Shown here piece by piece: positions 1-7,963 of a stretch of 64,000 nt of DNA. Made by a program: the position numbers and the translations under genes. The notes under the pieces are model-generated. The model was not told where the DNA came from. It saw nothing but the letters and a program-made list of their open reading frames with translations, and did not search any database. The stretch comes from Flavobacterium hibernum (lineage in GTDB: Bacteria; Bacteroidota; Bacteroidia; Flavobacteriales; Flavobacteriaceae), in NCBI RefSeq assembly GCF_000832125.1, contig NZ_JPRK01000019.1:1-64000 (forward strand), written 5' to 3'. Position 1 is the stretch's first letter. The number at the start of each line of letters is the position of its first letter.

Positions 1-49
1 CAAGTAAATGAAAAGACTTTTGTCGGGGTGGCAGGATTCGAACCTGCGG
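1..49. repeat. 49-nt direct repeat, first copy (second copy 133-181)
   Basis: The 49 bases at 1-49 recur at 133-181, with a period of 132 bases. The unit covers 22 bases of 3' flanking DNA plus the acceptor 3' strand and T arm of a minus-strand tRNA. It stops just before the variable loop, so the two tRNA-like units share their 3' part and differ in the anticodon arm and 5' half. This points to a local duplication or gene conversion of a tRNA. Confidence 0.85.
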
Positions 50-99
50 ACTTCCCGATTAAAAATCGGGACGTGATAATCGTTCTATACTAGAATTTT
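23..99 (-). pseudogene. tRNA-Lys(UUU)-like unit, probably decayed
   Basis: Read on the minus strand, this unit has a perfect anticodon arm (CCCGA, loop TTTTTAA, TCGGG; anticodon TTT at 61-63). It also has the same T arm and acceptor 3' strand (CACCCCG plus A) as the neighbouring tRNA-Pro. The 5' acceptor strand that should read CGGGGTG is instead AAAATTC (93-99), so at most one of seven pairs forms. The D stem is also weak. The overall length (77 nt) fits a tRNA. The D-arm region resembles that of the tRNA-Pro, mostly with transitions. I infer a duplicated tRNA whose 5' half has decayed. An unusual but functional tRNA cannot be excluded by eye. Confidence 0.6.
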
Positions 100-154
100 A
101 GCTTTCAGTTTATGCCAAAAAAAAAGTCTCTCCAAGTAAATGAAAAGACTTTTG

Positions 155-229
155 TCGGGGTGGCAGGATTCGAACCTGCGGCCTCCTGCTCCCAAAGCAG
201 GCGCGATAACCGGGCTACGCTACACCCCG
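155..229 (-). tRNA. tRNA-Pro(UGG)
   Basis: A full cloverleaf can be drawn on the minus strand. The acceptor pairs CGGGGTG with CACCCCG and has discriminator A. The anticodon arm is CCTGC-TTTGGGA-GCAGG with anticodon TGG, and the T arm is GCAGG-TTCGAAT-CCTGC. CCA is not encoded. It lies directly upstream, in its own reading direction, of the degenerate Lys-like unit and shares its 3' part with it. Confidence 0.95.
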
Positions 230-562
230 TAAGCGGGTGCAAAGATAGAACTATTTTTTACTTATCCAAAACAATTTAAAAAATTAAGAGCTTTTTTTAT
301 TTCAGAAGAACCTAACGTCCTCAAAAATTGAAGATCTAAAAAACCTTATAGTATATAGATTCAAATTTAATATTTGCTTTCCCTTGGCCAAAATGGTAAT
401 TAAACACTTTAGCCTTTCACTTAAAATCTTCATCTTAATAAAAATAAATCCATCAAAACACGCATAGAACAAAGGCTTACGGAGGTTTAGTAAATGTTAA
501 CAAAATAGATTTTCAGAAACCATAAATAATTGTATTTTTACGGTTCAAAATTCAGAAAATAA
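230..562. other. intergenic region between tRNA-Pro and parA
   Basis: AT-rich, with no convincing ORF and no strong hairpin. The only promoter-like element is TATTTTTA at 533-540, one mismatch from the Bacteroidota -7 box TAnnTTTG, 22 bases before the parA start. No parS-like palindrome is visible here. Confidence 0.5.
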
Positions 563-1330
563 ATGGGCAAAATCATTGCGATTGCTAATCAAAAAGGAGG
601 CGTTGGAAAGACTACTACATCAGTAAATCTTGCAGCCTCATTAGGTGTTTTAGAAAAGAAAGTACTTTTAATCGATGCTGATCCTCAAGCCAATGCTACA
701 TCTGGTCTTGGTATTGACGTAGAATCAGTTGAAGCTGGAACTTATCAAATCCTGGAACACAGTATAACACCAAAAGAAGCTATTTTAAAATGCACTGCTC
801 CAAATGTGGACGTGATACCTGCTCACATTGACCTTGTTGCCATCGAAATCGAATTGGTTGATAAAGAAAACAGAGAGTATATGCTTAAAAAAGCATTAGA
901 AAGTGTAAAAGATGATTATGATTATATCATAATCGACTGTGCACCTTCATTAGGCTTGTTAACTTTGAACGCTTTAACAGCTGCTGACTCTGTAGTTATT
1001 CCTATTCAATGTGAATATTTTGCACTTGAAGGATTAGGAAAATTATTGAACACTATAAAAAGTATTCAAAAAATACACAACCCAGATCTTGATATCGAAG
1101 GATTGTTATTAACCATGTACGATTCAAGATTACGTTTATCAAATCAGGTTGTAGAAGAGGTTCAAAAACACTTTAACGATATGGTTTTTGATACTGTTAT
1201 TCAGCGAAATGTAAAATTAAGCGAGGCTCCAAGTTTTGGAGAAAGCATTATTAATTACGACGCAACGAGCAAAGGAGCTGTTAATTACATCAATTTAGCT
1301 CAAGAAATTATAAAGAAAAACAGCAAATAG
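563..1330 (+). CDS. parA: ParA/Soj chromosome-partition ATPase
   Basis: A 255-residue MinD/ParA-type ATPase. It carries the deviant Walker A motif KGGVGKTT (residues 11-18, with both the signature and P-loop lysines), the LLIDADPQANAT segment and the IIIDCAPSLG Walker B region. Members dimerise on ATP and bind DNA non-specifically. They act with ParB-parS complexes to segregate the chromosome origin. The length is normal for chromosomal Soj proteins with no N-terminal HTH extension. The stop is 5 bases before the parB start, so the two genes form an operon. A chromosomal origin region may be near, but dnaA is not in the window. Identification is secure. Confidence 0.96.
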   Translation: MGKIIAIANQKGGVGKTTTSVNLAASLGVLEKKVLLIDADPQANATSGLGIDVESVEAGTYQILEHSITPKEAILKCTAPNVDVIPAHIDLVAIEIELVDKENREYMLKKALESVKDDYDYIIIDCAPSLGLLTLNALTAADSVVIPIQCEYFALEGLGKLLNTIKSIQKIHNPDLDIEGLLLTMYDSRLRLSNQVVEEVQKHFNDMVFDTVIQRNVKLSEAPSFGESIINYDATSKGAVNYINLAQEIIKKNSK

Positions 1331-1335
1331 TTTTT

Positions 1336-2238
1336 ATGACAAAAGCAATTAAAAAACAAGCCTTAGGAAGAGGATTATCAGCATTATTAAAAGATCCGGA
1401 AAATGACATTACATCAGTAGAAGACAAAAATGCTGACAAGGTTGTTGGAAATATTATTGAGCTTGAAATAAGTGCTATCGAAATAAATCCGTTTCAACCA
1501 AGAAGTAATTTTAATGAAGAATCGTTACGCGAATTAGCCACTTCTATAAAAGAACTTGGTGTGATTCAACCTATTACTGTTCGAAAATTAGATTTCAACA
1601 AATACCAATTAATTTCTGGAGAACGTCGTTTACGTGCTTCAACTCTAGTAGGATTAACACATGTTCCTGCCTATATCCGTATTGCAAATGATAACGAATC
1701 ATTGGTTATGGCATTGGTTGAAAACATTCAACGTCATGATTTAGATCCTATTGAGATTGCACTTTCTTACCAACGTTTAATTGATGAAATTCAATTAACT
1801 CAGGAACAAATGAGTGATCGCGTTGGAAAAAAACGTTCTACAATTGCCAACTATTTACGTCTTTTAAAACTAGATCCAATTATCCAAACAGGTATACGTG
1901 ACGGTTTTATCAGCATGGGACATGGTAGAGCAATTATCAATATTGAAGATTTAGATGTTCAAACAGACATTTATCAAACAATAGTTAGTCAAAACTTATC
2001 TGTTCGTGAAACTGAAGCTTTAGTAAAAAATTATCACGAAAGTTTAAAACCAAAAGCAGAAGGAAAGCCAAAAGCAGATTCGTCATTTATGGTTAAAGAA
2101 ACGCAAAAAAACACTTTCAATGATTATTTTGGTGCGAAAGTTGATGTAAAAGTCGCGGGCAACGGAAAAGGAAAAATTACAATTCCTTTTAATTCTGAAG
2201 CCGACTTTAATAGAATTATAAAATTAATAAACGGATAG
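1336..2238 (+). CDS. parB: ParB/Spo0J partition protein
   Basis: A 300-residue ParB. The N-terminal CTPase fold contains NPFQPR (51-56) and GERRLRA (95-101). The ENIQRHDLDPIE box is at 129-140, followed by a helix-turn-helix at about 153-178 (LTQEQMSDRVGKKRSTIANY) and a short C-terminal dimerisation tail. ParB loads at parS, slides as a CTP clamp and recruits SMC and ParA. The gene starts 5 bases after parA, and its stop TAG shares one base with the following GTG start, which suggests translational coupling. I found no parS (GTTTCACGTGAAAC-like) site in the window, so the cognate sites must lie outside. Confidence 0.96.
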   Translation: MTKAIKKQALGRGLSALLKDPENDITSVEDKNADKVVGNIIELEISAIEINPFQPRSNFNEESLRELATSIKELGVIQPITVRKLDFNKYQLISGERRLRASTLVGLTHVPAYIRIANDNESLVMALVENIQRHDLDPIEIALSYQRLIDEIQLTQEQMSDRVGKKRSTIANYLRLLKLDPIIQTGIRDGFISMGHGRAIINIEDLDVQTDIYQTIVSQNLSVRETEALVKNYHESLKPKAEGKPKADSSFMVKETQKNTFNDYFGAKVDVKVAGNGKGKITIPFNSEADFNRIIKLING

Positions 2239-2807
2239 TGAATAAAATTGTCCCCATAAGTCTATTGTTCTTTCTTATAGGAACCGTTTCTCTTTTTGCC
2301 CAGGCAAAAAAAGACACGGTTTTGGTTGTTAAAGACACTAGCAAATTACAAGAAATAGACCCTCTTACACCAGCAAAAGCAGCTTTTTATTCGGCTATTT
2401 TACCCGGTTTAGGTCAGGCCTACAATAAAAAGTACTGGAAAATTCCGTTAGTATACGGAGCAATTGGTACGAGTTTATACTTTTACATAGACAACAATAA
2501 AAAATACCATGATTATCGAGACGAATACAAACGAAGACTCGAAGGTTATGGCCCAGGAACTGGTGGGAAGTACGATTTTCTAGACGACAGCAGACTTATT
2601 GCTGGTCAAAAATTCTACCAAAGAAACCGAGATTTATCCCTACTATTTGTTGTCGGCTTTTACGCCTTAAACATTATCGATGCCAATGTTGATGCAGCGT
2701 TAATTCAATTTAACGTAAACGAAAGATTATCGCTACGTCCGGAAGTTTATCCTGACGCAATAACTTTTAAACCAAACGTTGGACTAACTTTTAATTACCA
2801 CTTTTAG
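2238..2807 (+). CDS. DUF5683 domain protein, secreted or inner membrane
   Basis: A 189-residue protein starting with GTG that overlaps the parB stop by one base. It has a hydrophobic signal (residues 1-22, ending near FAQA). Then come the PLTPAKAAFYSAILPGLGQ segment and an ILPGLGQAYNKKYWKIP motif typical of DUF5683. A second hydrophobic stretch near 75-85 (VYGAIGTSLYFYI) and a third near 133-146 follow. The family is common beside parB and dapB in Flavobacteriia. Its function is unknown. The conserved position suggests an envelope role, but that is only inference. Confidence 0.85.
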   Translation: MNKIVPISLLFFLIGTVSLFAQAKKDTVLVVKDTSKLQEIDPLTPAKAAFYSAILPGLGQAYNKKYWKIPLVYGAIGTSLYFYIDNNKKYHDYRDEYKRRLEGYGPGTGGKYDFLDDSRLIAGQKFYQRNRDLSLLFVVGFYALNIIDANVDAALIQFNVNERLSLRPEVYPDAITFKPNVGLTFNYHF

Positions 2808-2844
2808 ATAGCCTTTGCTATTTAAATTCAAAAATATACACAAA

Positions 2845-3546
2845 ATGAAAATTGCGCTTTTAGGATACGGAAAAATGGGTAAAGTAATCGAAAGAATTGC
2901 TTTAGAAAGAGGTCATGAAATTGTTTTAAAAAAAGACGAATCCAACACTTACGATGGACTTTCAACAGCTGATGTCGCTATAGATTTCAGTATTCCAACT
3001 GCAGCCGTTGACAATATCTCAAATTGTTTCCATGCTAATGTTCCGGTAGTTTCAGGAACAACGGGATGGTTGGAACATTATGACGAAATGGTAAAACTTT
3101 GCAACGAAAAACAAGGTGGATTTATTTCTAGTTCAAACTTTAGTTTAGGTGTAAATATTTTCTTTGAATTAAATGAATATTTAGCTAAAATAATGGCTCA
3201 ATTTGACTCTTACAAAGTGACGATGGAAGAAATTCATCATACTCAAAAACTTGATGCTCCTAGTGGAACAGCTATTTCTTTAGCAAAAGGTGTTATTGAA
3301 AATAGTAATTACGCTAATTGGACTTTAGATCAGGCAAAAAACAACGAGATTCATATTGAAGCAAAAAGAATTGGTGATGTTCCCGGAACACACACTGTAA
3401 CTTATGATTCAAATGTCGATAGTATCGAATTAAAACATACTGCTCACAATCGCGAAGGTTTTGCACTTGGAGCTGTAATTGCTGCTGAATGGCTTGCCGG
3501 AAAAAAAGGAATTTACAGCATGAAAGACGTATTAAATTTAAAATAA
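2845..3546 (+). CDS. dapB: 4-hydroxy-tetrahydrodipicolinate reductase
   Basis: DapB reduces 4-hydroxy-tetrahydrodipicolinate with NAD(P)H in the lysine/meso-diaminopimelate pathway, so it supplies peptidoglycan precursors. The N-terminal Rossmann motif is ALLGYGKMG. The catalytic signature is EEIHHTQKLDAPSGTA, with the family His and Lys, and the C-terminal HTAHNREGFALGA box is present. I start it at the ATG at 2845 (MKIALLGYG) because the open frame upstream to 2815 adds ten residues that do not belong to the fold and begins with a TTG-like codon. At 233 residues it is shorter than enterobacterial DapB, as usual in Bacteroidota. It lies in the parAB-lepB gene string. Confidence 0.95.
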   Translation: MKIALLGYGKMGKVIERIALERGHEIVLKKDESNTYDGLSTADVAIDFSIPTAAVDNISNCFHANVPVVSGTTGWLEHYDEMVKLCNEKQGGFISSSNFSLGVNIFFELNEYLAKIMAQFDSYKVTMEEIHHTQKLDAPSGTAISLAKGVIENSNYANWTLDQAKNNEIHIEAKRIGDVPGTHTVTYDSNVDSIELKHTAHNREGFALGAVIAAEWLAGKKGIYSMKDVLNLK

Positions 3547-3609
3547 ACTGATTTAATTTTAAGGCTTACCATTCAACAACCTTAAACTTTAAACTCTAAA
3601 CAAAATATT

Positions 3610-5163
3610 ATGACACTATATCTTTGGTTTGTATTTTTCTTAGCTGTACAAGTTATTCATTTTATAGGAACATGGAAACTGTATCAGGCAGCGGGAAGAA
3701 AAACTTGGGAAGCTGCGATTCCAGTTTATAATTCGATTGTTTTAATGAAAATAATTAATCGCCCAACTTGGTGGACATTATTACTTTTCATTCCAATTAT
3801 CAACCTAATTATGTTTCCGGTTGTTTGGGTAGAAACTTTAAGAACATTTGGCAAAAAATCAACTTTAGATACTATTTTAGGGATTTTTACTTTAGGTTTT
3901 TACATCTATTATGTAAACTATACTCAAAAATTAGAATACAACGCCAACCGTTCATTAACACCAACAAACAAAACTGCTGATACTATTAGCTCATTACTTT
4001 TTGCTGTTATTGTGGCGACATTAGTACATACTTATGTGGTACAACCTTATACAATACCTACTTCATCTTTAGAAAAATCATTGTTAATTGGTGATTTCTT
4101 ATTTGTAAGCAAAGTAAACTATGGCCCTAGAGTTCCAATGACAACTATTGCATTGCCAATGGTTCATGACTCAATTCCGTTTACAAAACGCAAATCATAT
4201 TTAAGCTGGCCACAATTGCCTTACTTTAGATTACCTGCTATGGAAAAAATAAAACGATCTGATATTGTCGTTTTTAACTGGCCGGTAGATACAGTTCATT
4301 ATTTCTACGAGCCAAAAGGAAGACCTGGAGTAATCAAACCAATTGACAAAAGATCAAATTACGTAAAAAGATGCGTTGGTATTCCTGGTGATAGCTTATC
4401 TGTTGTTGACGGATATGTTTTCATTAACGGAAAAAAACTAATTTTACCTGAAAGAGCAAAACCTCAATATTCTTATTCTGTTGCATTAGACGGAAAAACA
4501 AATATTGATTTTGAAAGATTATTCAAAGAATTAGACATAACAGATCCTGCAGGTTTCAGAACTGAAAAAAGAGATACTCTTTATTTTAGAGCTTTAACAG
4601 AAGCCAGTGCAGAGCGCTTAAAAAACACACCTGGAATTACTGCGGTTAAAAGAGAAATCGACAGAGGAAATGACAATGCTATTTTCCCTCACATTAACAA
4701 ATGGAGTCAGGATAATTTTGGTCCAATTTACATTCCGGAAGCAGGAAAAACAGTTGCTTTAACCAATACTTCTCTACCTTTTTACAAAGAAATCATCACT
4801 AATTACGAAGGAAACACTTTGCAATTAGACGGTTCTAAATTTTTAATAAACGGAAAACCAACAACAACATACACCTTCAAACAAAACTATTACTGGATGA
4901 TGGGAGACAACCGTCACAACTCTGAAGATAGTCGTTATTGGGGATATGTTCCGGAAAATCATATTGTAGGAAAACCAGTTTTCATTTGGCTAAGCTGGGA
5001 CACTAACGGAAAAGGAATTAATAAAATTCGCTGGAGCAGAGTTTTCACCACTGTTGACGGTGAAGGACAACCTCAGTCGTACTTTAAATATTTCTTATTC
5101 ATTCTTGCAGCCTATTTTGTTGGAGAATATTTCTGGAGAAAAAGAAAAGAAAACAAAGCATAA
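3610..5163 (+). CDS. lepB: signal peptidase I (S26) with N-terminal membrane module
   Basis: Signal peptidase I cleaves Sec and Tat signal peptides on the periplasmic side of the inner membrane. The catalytic serine is S153 in IPTSSLEKSL and the general-base lysine is K253 in YVKRCVGIPGD. Box E reads MMGDNRHNSEDSRYWG. At 517 residues it is much longer than enterobacterial LepB. Residues 1-110 form an extra membrane module of three or four hydrophobic segments of the DUF5684 type. There is an insertion between the catalytic blocks, and a C-terminal membrane segment (about 495-507) is followed by a basic tail. It follows dapB by 63 bases. Confidence 0.94.
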   Translation: MTLYLWFVFFLAVQVIHFIGTWKLYQAAGRKTWEAAIPVYNSIVLMKIINRPTWWTLLLFIPIINLIMFPVVWVETLRTFGKKSTLDTILGIFTLGFYIYYVNYTQKLEYNANRSLTPTNKTADTISSLLFAVIVATLVHTYVVQPYTIPTSSLEKSLLIGDFLFVSKVNYGPRVPMTTIALPMVHDSIPFTKRKSYLSWPQLPYFRLPAMEKIKRSDIVVFNWPVDTVHYFYEPKGRPGVIKPIDKRSNYVKRCVGIPGDSLSVVDGYVFINGKKLILPERAKPQYSYSVALDGKTNIDFERLFKELDITDPAGFRTEKRDTLYFRALTEASAERLKNTPGITAVKREIDRGNDNAIFPHINKWSQDNFGPIYIPEAGKTVALTNTSLPFYKEIITNYEGNTLQLDGSKFLINGKPTTTYTFKQNYYWMMGDNRHNSEDSRYWGYVPENHIVGKPVFIWLSWDTNGKGINKIRWSRVFTTVDGEGQPQSYFKYFLFILAAYFVGEYFWRKRKENKA

Positions 5164-5185
5164 TAAATTAGTCAAACGTTTAAAA

Positions 5186-5256
5186 GTCTAAAGTCATAAA
5201 GTCAAGCTTAAAACTTGTTTTTGTGACTTTGGACTTTTGACTTTAAAACTTTAGAC
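5186..5256. repeat. intergenic imperfect inverted repeat of AAAGTC words
   Basis: The left arm (5186-5203) and right arm (5239-5256) match at 16 of 18 positions when one is reverse-complemented (GTCTAAAGTC.../...GACTTTAGAC). The loop also carries further GACTTT words. It fills most of the 98-base gap between lepB and the WbqC-like gene. It belongs to the intergenic word-repeat class described in the findings. Confidence 0.7.
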
Positions 5257-5261
5257 AAACT

Positions 5262-5876
5262 ATGAACTCTTTATTACTTCCTACCTATTTTCCGTCTATT
5301 AGCCACTTTGCGGTTATGGCTCAATCTGAAAATATCACTTTTGAAATGGAGGATAATTTTCAGAAACAAACCAATAGAAATCGTACGTATATTTATAGTC
5401 CAAACGGAATTCAATTACTAAACATACCCGTTAAACATTCAAAAACAAATCATCAAAAAACAAAAGATGTCTTGATTGAAAATGAATTCGACTGGCAAAA
5501 ACAACACTTTAAATCATTAGAAGCAGGCTACAGAAGCTCCCCTTTTTTCGAATTTTTTGAAGATGATATTCGTCCTATTTTCGAAAAACAACATACCTTT
5601 TTGATGGATTTAAACATGGAGGTTTTAGATGTTGTAACGAAATGTTTGCGTATGAAATTGGAATTTGGAAAAACCACTGAATATTTTCCTGAAACAGAAA
5701 ACGTTACAGATTTCAGAGCTTTGGCAAACGGAAAAAAAGATACCAATTCGTTCGAAAAATACACTCAGGTTTTTGATGACAAACATGGTTTTATCAATAA
5801 TTTAAGCGTTTTAGATTTACTTTTCAACGAAGGTAAATTCGCAATGGACTATTTAAAAAGCCAGAAAGTAATATAA
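5262..5876 (+). CDS. WbqC-like family protein
   Basis: A 204-residue protein with the WbqC-family layout. The N-terminal PTYFPSISHFAVM segment corresponds to the family's QPxYLPxxxYF signature. A basic NRNRTYIYSPNGIQLLNIPV block and an aromatic-rich middle (FKSLEAGYRSSPFFEFFEDD) follow. WbqC-like proteins are found in O-antigen/polysaccharide clusters and as stand-alone genes in Bacteroidota, and their biochemical role is not settled. It closes the plus-strand block started by parA and is followed by a bidirectional terminator. Confidence 0.8.
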   Translation: MNSLLLPTYFPSISHFAVMAQSENITFEMEDNFQKQTNRNRTYIYSPNGIQLLNIPVKHSKTNHQKTKDVLIENEFDWQKQHFKSLEAGYRSSPFFEFFEDDIRPIFEKQHTFLMDLNMEVLDVVTKCLRMKLEFGKTTEYFPETENVTDFRALANGKKDTNSFEKYTQVFDDKHGFINNLSVLDLLFNEGKFAMDYLKSQKVI

Positions 5877-5920
5877 AATATTCCGATTATAAGAAACGCG
5901 TTTTTCGTATTAGACATAAA

Positions 5921-5958
5921 AAAAGGACTTAGAATTTCATTAAAATCTAAGTCCTTTT
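5921..5958. terminator. bidirectional intrinsic terminator
   Basis: A perfect 13-bp stem AAAAGGACTTAGA / TCTAAGTCCTTTT with a 12-base loop and A/T tracts on both sides. It sits between the converging WbqC-like gene and the 5991-7037 gene, so it can serve both. Confidence 0.88.
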
Positions 5959-5990
5959 CTTTTATAAATATTCCAAACAGAAGCTTTTTT

Positions 5991-7037
5991 TTATTCTATC
6001 GAAAGTCTTGTCATAATTGGATAATGATCTGAATTTTCGAAATCAGGAAAGCTTTCAAACTCTTTCACTTTCATTTTACTATCTGTAAAAATATAATCGA
6101 TTCTGGCTGGATAATATCGGAATTTATAAGTTGCGCCAAAACCTTCTCCCGCTTCTTCAAAGGCATCTTTTAACTTTCCTTTTATGCTTCGATACACATA
6201 AGAAAACGGACTATTATTCATATCTCCGCAAATAATAATCGGATTTTTACATTGTTTAATATTCTCTTTAAACATTTCAGCCTGCTCTTGCTGTTGCCTA
6301 AATCCTTTACTTATTCTACCATAAATAAGCTGTGATTTCTTCTGATTTACATTATCAATATTATTGGAAATTTCACTAACATCAGGAGATATTTTAATAG
6401 ACTGCAAGTGCATATTATAAACACGAATAACATCTTTACCACGTTTTATATCTGCATAAATTACATTATTGTCTGATTTAGGAAAGATAATATTCCCTTC
6501 GTTTATAATTGGAAATTTTGAAAAAATAGCCTGACCCGTTTTAATTTGCTTTCCATCAATAAAAATATAGCGATGCGGATATACTTTTAAATCAAGATGT
6601 GCTGAATTTGAATACTCTTGAATGCATAAAATATCAGGATCTTTCTCGTCAATAAATGCTTTTATATTTGATGGTATATCATCGCGATCCAACCATTTAA
6701 AAACATTAAAAAGACGCACATTATAACTCATTACAGAGAAATCTTTCTCGTCATGAACATATTCTTTTGCCGAAAATTTGTAAAACTTACTGATAAAAGT
6801 AATTCCCATTAACAATACCAAACCAGATAAAATAAGGCGCTTTTTAAACTGAATTGCCCAATAAACAAAGAACAGGCCATTCATAACAAAAAAAGCCGGC
6901 ATAAAGAGCGTCAATACCGATAAAAGCGGAAAACTCTTTGGTGCCAGAAATGGTAAAATATAAATACTAAAAGTCAATACAGTTAGCACTATATTCAAAA
7001 AGAACATTATTTTATTAAACCACGAAAGGTTTTTCAT
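5991..7037 (-). CDS. endonuclease/exonuclease/phosphatase family membrane protein
   Basis: A 348-residue protein. The first ~90 residues hold three hydrophobic segments, and the rest is an EEP (DNase I-like) domain. The family metal and catalytic blocks are visible: SVMSYNVRLFN, ILCIQEYS (catalytic Glu), YNMHLQS, IICGDMNNSPFS, RIDYIFTDS and the final SDHYPI. Substrates of this family range from DNA to phospholipids and inositol phosphates. The membrane anchor suggests activity at the inner-membrane surface, but the substrate cannot be read from the sequence. It is the last gene of the mutL-rhomboid-rhomboid string and starts 18 bases after the preceding stop. Confidence 0.85.
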   Translation of the reverse strand: MKNLSWFNKIMFFLNIVLTVLTFSIYILPFLAPKSFPLLSVLTLFMPAFFVMNGLFFVYWAIQFKKRLILSGLVLLMGITFISKFYKFSAKEYVHDEKDFSVMSYNVRLFNVFKWLDRDDIPSNIKAFIDEKDPDILCIQEYSNSAHLDLKVYPHRYIFIDGKQIKTGQAIFSKFPIINEGNIIFPKSDNNVIYADIKRGKDVIRVYNMHLQSIKISPDVSEISNNIDNVNQKKSQLIYGRISKGFRQQQEQAEMFKENIKQCKNPIIICGDMNNSPFSYVYRSIKGKLKDAFEEAGEGFGATYKFRYYPARIDYIFTDSKMKVKEFESFPDFENSDHYPIMTRLSIE

Positions 7038-7055
7038 ATTTGTTGGCTAAAAGGA

Positions 7056-7919
7056 TTATTTTCCAGCTTTAAATAAAAACTCTTTTTCTTCTTTTGTTAG
7101 ACAATCGTAGCCAGACTGGCTAATTTTATCTAAAATTTCATCGATTTGCTGTTGCGTTTTATCTTTCGTAACAATTCTTGATGTAACTTTTTCTGTAGGT
7201 TTTTTATAATTCTTATGAACTTTTGTAAAAGGGGTCGAAGGTGATTTTTTGAATAGATTAGTAAAGAAATCTAATATTTTTGAAATTATAACACTTAAAT
7301 CGGTTCCGTTTTGAAGCGATTTCATGTAGATAAACCCAAACAAAGCTCCAGCTAAATGCGAAATATGTCCGCCCGTATTATCTAAGCGAAGCTGCATTAA
7401 ATCCAGAATTAAAATTACTGCAGTAACATGCCAAAGCTTAACACTTCCAACAAACATTAAGCGAACTCCCATTAAAGGCTGATAGGTAGTTACAGCTGCT
7501 AAAACAGCCATAATTGCAGCAGAAGCTCCCACAATTGGAGCCGAAATATTTAAAACATAATAACTTAAAGTAAATATTATTCCCGAAAAAATAGTACCAA
7601 GAATATAAACTCCTAAATATTGTTTTTGCGTAAAAAAAGTTAAAAATAATTGACTTGCAAAATTCAACACAATCATATTAAAAAACAAATGCAAAAATGA
7701 TCCGTGAAAGAAAGCATAAGTTAAAAGTGTCCAAGGCTTGAACATAAAAACCTGCGGATCTGACGATAATGCCAACCAATTTGGATAATCAAAGCCACCA
7801 CCAGAATACTGATAAAAAAACACTAGTGAAATCAAGAAACATGCAATGTTCCAATAGATAACACGCATAGCAATGCCACCTAATTTATATTGTAGTTTTA
7901 AATCGTCAAGAATATTCAT
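7056..7919 (-). CDS. rhomboid-family intramembrane serine protease (second copy)
   Basis: A 287-residue polytopic protein with the rhomboid WTLLTYAFFHGSFLHLFFNM region (H72 and H77 in loop 1/TM2). The catalytic Ser133 lies in VGASAAIM and the catalytic His188 in HISHLAGALFGF. The usual GxSG is GASA here, a tolerated variation in this family but worth noting. The C-terminal soluble tail (about 210-287) is lysine-rich and ends in a DUF6576-like segment (IDEILDKISQSGYDCLTKEE). It lies 44 bases downstream of another rhomboid gene in the mutL operon. Substrates are unknown. Confidence 0.88.
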   Translation of the reverse strand: MNILDDLKLQYKLGGIAMRVIYWNIACFLISLVFFYQYSGGGFDYPNWLALSSDPQVFMFKPWTLLTYAFFHGSFLHLFFNMIVLNFASQLFLTFFTQKQYLGVYILGTIFSGIIFTLSYYVLNISAPIVGASAAIMAVLAAVTTYQPLMGVRLMFVGSVKLWHVTAVILILDLMQLRLDNTGGHISHLAGALFGFIYMKSLQNGTDLSVIISKILDFFTNLFKKSPSTPFTKVHKNYKKPTEKVTSRIVTKDKTQQQIDEILDKISQSGYDCLTKEEKEFLFKAGK

Positions 7920-7963
7920 AATAGCTTCTTTTGGTTATTATTTTTCGATATTAAAATTAAAAA

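Noticed and set aside
2815..2844. Longer N-terminus for dapB
   Set aside because: It begins at a TTG-like codon directly after the DUF5683 stop, and the Rossmann motif starts at the ATG at 2845.
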